Source of the DNA: Pyrinomonadaceae bacterium
GTDB taxonomy: Bacteria > Acidobacteriota > Blastocatellia > Pyrinomonadales > Pyrinomonadaceae
Direction: 5' to 3'
Length of the DNA: 33,063 bases
NCBI GenBank assembly: GCA_019186825.1
Contig: JABARP010000025.1
Location: forward strand, 1-33,063
Under the pieces are notes generated by a model, which saw nothing but the letters and a program-made list of their open reading frames with translations, was not told where the DNA came from and ran no database searches. Positions 31,771 to 33,063 of this stretch are shown here, in pieces. Each line of letters starts with the position of its first letter. Position 1 is the stretch's first letter. Made by a program: the position numbers and the translations under genes.

Positions 31771-33063
31771 AGGTCGCGGACCTCGATCACTTCTGCAAGC
31801 TCTGCGGTTGGATGAGTGTCCCGCATAATGTAGGCGAATCCTCTCTTTAGCAGATCTTTAGCTTGGGCTGCAGGAACCGGCCGGGAGAAGAGATATCCCT
31901 GGCCAAGCCTGCATTTTAGTTCACGCAGTTTTTCACGCTGGCTGCGGGTCTCTATTCCTTCCGCGACGACCTCCAGGTCGAGATTTTCACCGAGCATCAG
32001 CACCGTTTTCACGATCAACGAGCTCTTTTCGTCCTCATCCATTGCTTTTACGAACGAGCGGTCGATCTTCAGTCGCTGGAAAGGGAATTTCTGGAGATAG
32101 CTGAGGCTAGAGTAACCGGTGCCGAAATCGTCGGTCGAAAGCCCGACGCCCATTCGGCTGAGCTCCTTGAGCACCTTCAATGCTTTGTCGCTGTGCTCCA
32201 TAACGGTACTCTCAGTTACCTCAAGTTTTACCTGTGACGGGTGCAGGCCGGAGAGAGAGATCGCATCGCGGACCTGAGCGGTCAGCGTTGGGTGCATTAA
32301 CTGCTTCGCAGACAGATTTACGCTAATGCTGAGCTGCCGGTGTGCGTCACGCTGCCAAAGGGCGACCTGACGACAGGCTTCGGTGAGGATCCATTTTCCG
32401 ATGGGAATGATGAGTCCCGTTTCCTCGGCAACGTGGACGAACTCTTCGGGCCCGACAAGCCCGTGCTCCGGATGACGCCAGCGAATAAGGCCTTCGAATT
32501 CGCTGACAAGGCCGGTTTCGAGGTCGACGATCGGCTGATAGTGAACCTCGAACTGCTCTTTCTCAACCGCGTGGCGTAGGTCGGTCTCGATCCGCATCAG
32601 ATTCATATTGCGGACGTGCAATTCCTGGTCGAATATCTCGAATCGAGCCTTTCCGCCTTCTTTTGCGCGATACATCGCGGCGTCCGCGTCGCGGAGAAAA
32701 TCTTCGGGCGTACGGTGTATCTGGCCGGAAAGAACGATGCCGATGCTTGCCGTCGTAAAGACCTCGTAATTGTCGAGCTTGAATGGCTCGGAGATCCTTG
32801 TTTGCAGGCGTTCAGCGATCTTTGAGACCTCGTGCGGGTCGCTGCTGCGTTGGAGCAGGATCGTGAACTCATCACCGCCGAGCCGCGCGACAACGTCTCC
32901 GGGACGCACGCACGCGCTCAATTTCTCAGCGATCGCAACGAGAAGCTTGTCGCCGATCGTGTGGCCGAGACTGTCGTTGATCACTTTGAATCGATCCAGG
33001 TCGAGGAAGAGAACGGCGAACTGTGCGTATTCGCTGCGCTCGCTTCTTGCGACCGCATCGCGA
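31764..33063 (-). CDS. GGDEF-EAL c-di-GMP protein (N-terminus beyond the window)
   Basis: 433 codons are visible; the frame is open to the right edge, so N-terminal sensor regions are unseen. The GGDEF cyclase domain has FAVLFLDLDRFK, then ARLGGDEFTIL with the inhibitory RxxD motif (RPGD) five residues before it. The EAL phosphodiesterase domain has YQPIVDLETG and EGL in place of EAL, NLSAKQL, LEVTES, DDFGTGYSSL, LKIDRSFV and EVVAEGIET. The catalytic acidic residues and Lys appear intact in both domains, so either activity is possible, perhaps switched by the missing sensor part. Confidence 0.92.
   Translation of the reverse strand, partial: RDAVARSERSEYAQFAVLFLDLDRFKVINDSLGHTIGDKLLVAIAEKLSACVRPGDVVARLGGDEFTILLQRSSDPHEVSKIAERLQTRISEPFKLDNYEVFTTASIGIVLSGQIHRTPEDFLRDADAAMYRAKEGGKARFEIFDQELHVRNMNLMRIETDLRHAVEKEQFEVHYQPIVDLETGLVSEFEGLIRWRHPEHGLVGPEEFVHVAEETGLIIPIGKWILTEACRQVALWQRDAHRQLSISVNLSAKQLMHPTLTAQVRDAISLSGLHPSQVKLEVTESTVMEHSDKALKVLKELSRMGVGLSTDDFGTGYSSLSYLQKFPFQRLKIDRSFVKAMDEDEKSSLIVKTVLMLGENLDLEVVAEGIETRSQREKLRELKCRLGQGYLFSRPVPAAQAKDLLKRGFAYIMRDTHPTAELAEVIEVRDLQ

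Noticed and set aside
1..33063. CRISPR arrays, tRNA/rRNA genes, transposases, prophage
   Set aside because: Looked for evenly spaced repeats, cloverleaf-like segments and DDE or integrase motifs; none was found.
31764..33063. GGDEF-EAL gene starting at the GTG at 32984
   Set aside because: The frame continues upstream to the window edge through FAVLFLDLDRFK, which is part of the GGDEF domain, so 32984 is internal.

Overview
The window looks like a chromosomal segment of a Blastocatellia-type Acidobacteriota (subdivision 4 / Pyrinomonadaceae-like), with moderately high GC. The lineage is inferred from gene style: two unrelated proteins begin with the same short CPxC...FCLxDG ribbon, there is a TolB/FlgO-like TPR protein, and there is a reductase-ligase-ACP-acyltransferase megaprotein of the ether-lipid type. 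No tRNA, rRNA, CRISPR array or transposase was found. Nothing in the sequence alone proves the taxonomy.

Region 1 (1-6199, minus strand): the 5' part of an NAD(P)HX-repair gene, a gene-poor 430-base gap with a hairpin, then comEC, a lipoprotein comEA and an ftsK DNA translocase. Together these serve DNA uptake and chromosome segregation. Region 2 (6200-6830) is a non-coding stretch with tandem and inverted repeats. Region 3 (6831-13089, plus strand) is a tight five-gene run: membrane PIN-TRAM protein, fused IspDF (isoprenoid precursors), pyrimidine-nucleoside phosphorylase, BMP-type nucleoside-binding lipoprotein and a double-ABC ATPase. The transporter permeases are absent here. Region 4 (13185-15752) holds a class I aminotransferase, coaD and a HAD-IB hydrolase.

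Region 5 (15753-19484) is the accessory part: an intact phd/vapC pair behind a perfect 24-bp palindrome, a LarA-family nickel racemase homologue, a second intact phd/vapC pair, and an AbrB-type antitoxin followed by a collapsed vapC. The last ~55 bases of larA recur, diverged, after these modules. This suggests repeated insertion or gene erosion at the larA 3' end.

Region 6 (19485-23426): a methyltransferase, a ribbon-TolB-like-TPR protein and a DUF389 membrane protein. Region 7 (23443-28975): a 1485-residue protein fusing fatty-acyl reductase, acyl-AMP ligase, ACP and PlsC acyltransferase, followed by an SDR dehydrogenase. This architecture resembles myxobacterial ElbD and is the best candidate for an ether- or alkyl-lipid system. 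Region 8 (28972-33063): a secreted 17-residue-repeat protein coupled to an APC permease, a class-A-beta-lactamase-like serine hydrolase, and a truncated GGDEF-EAL protein at the right edge.
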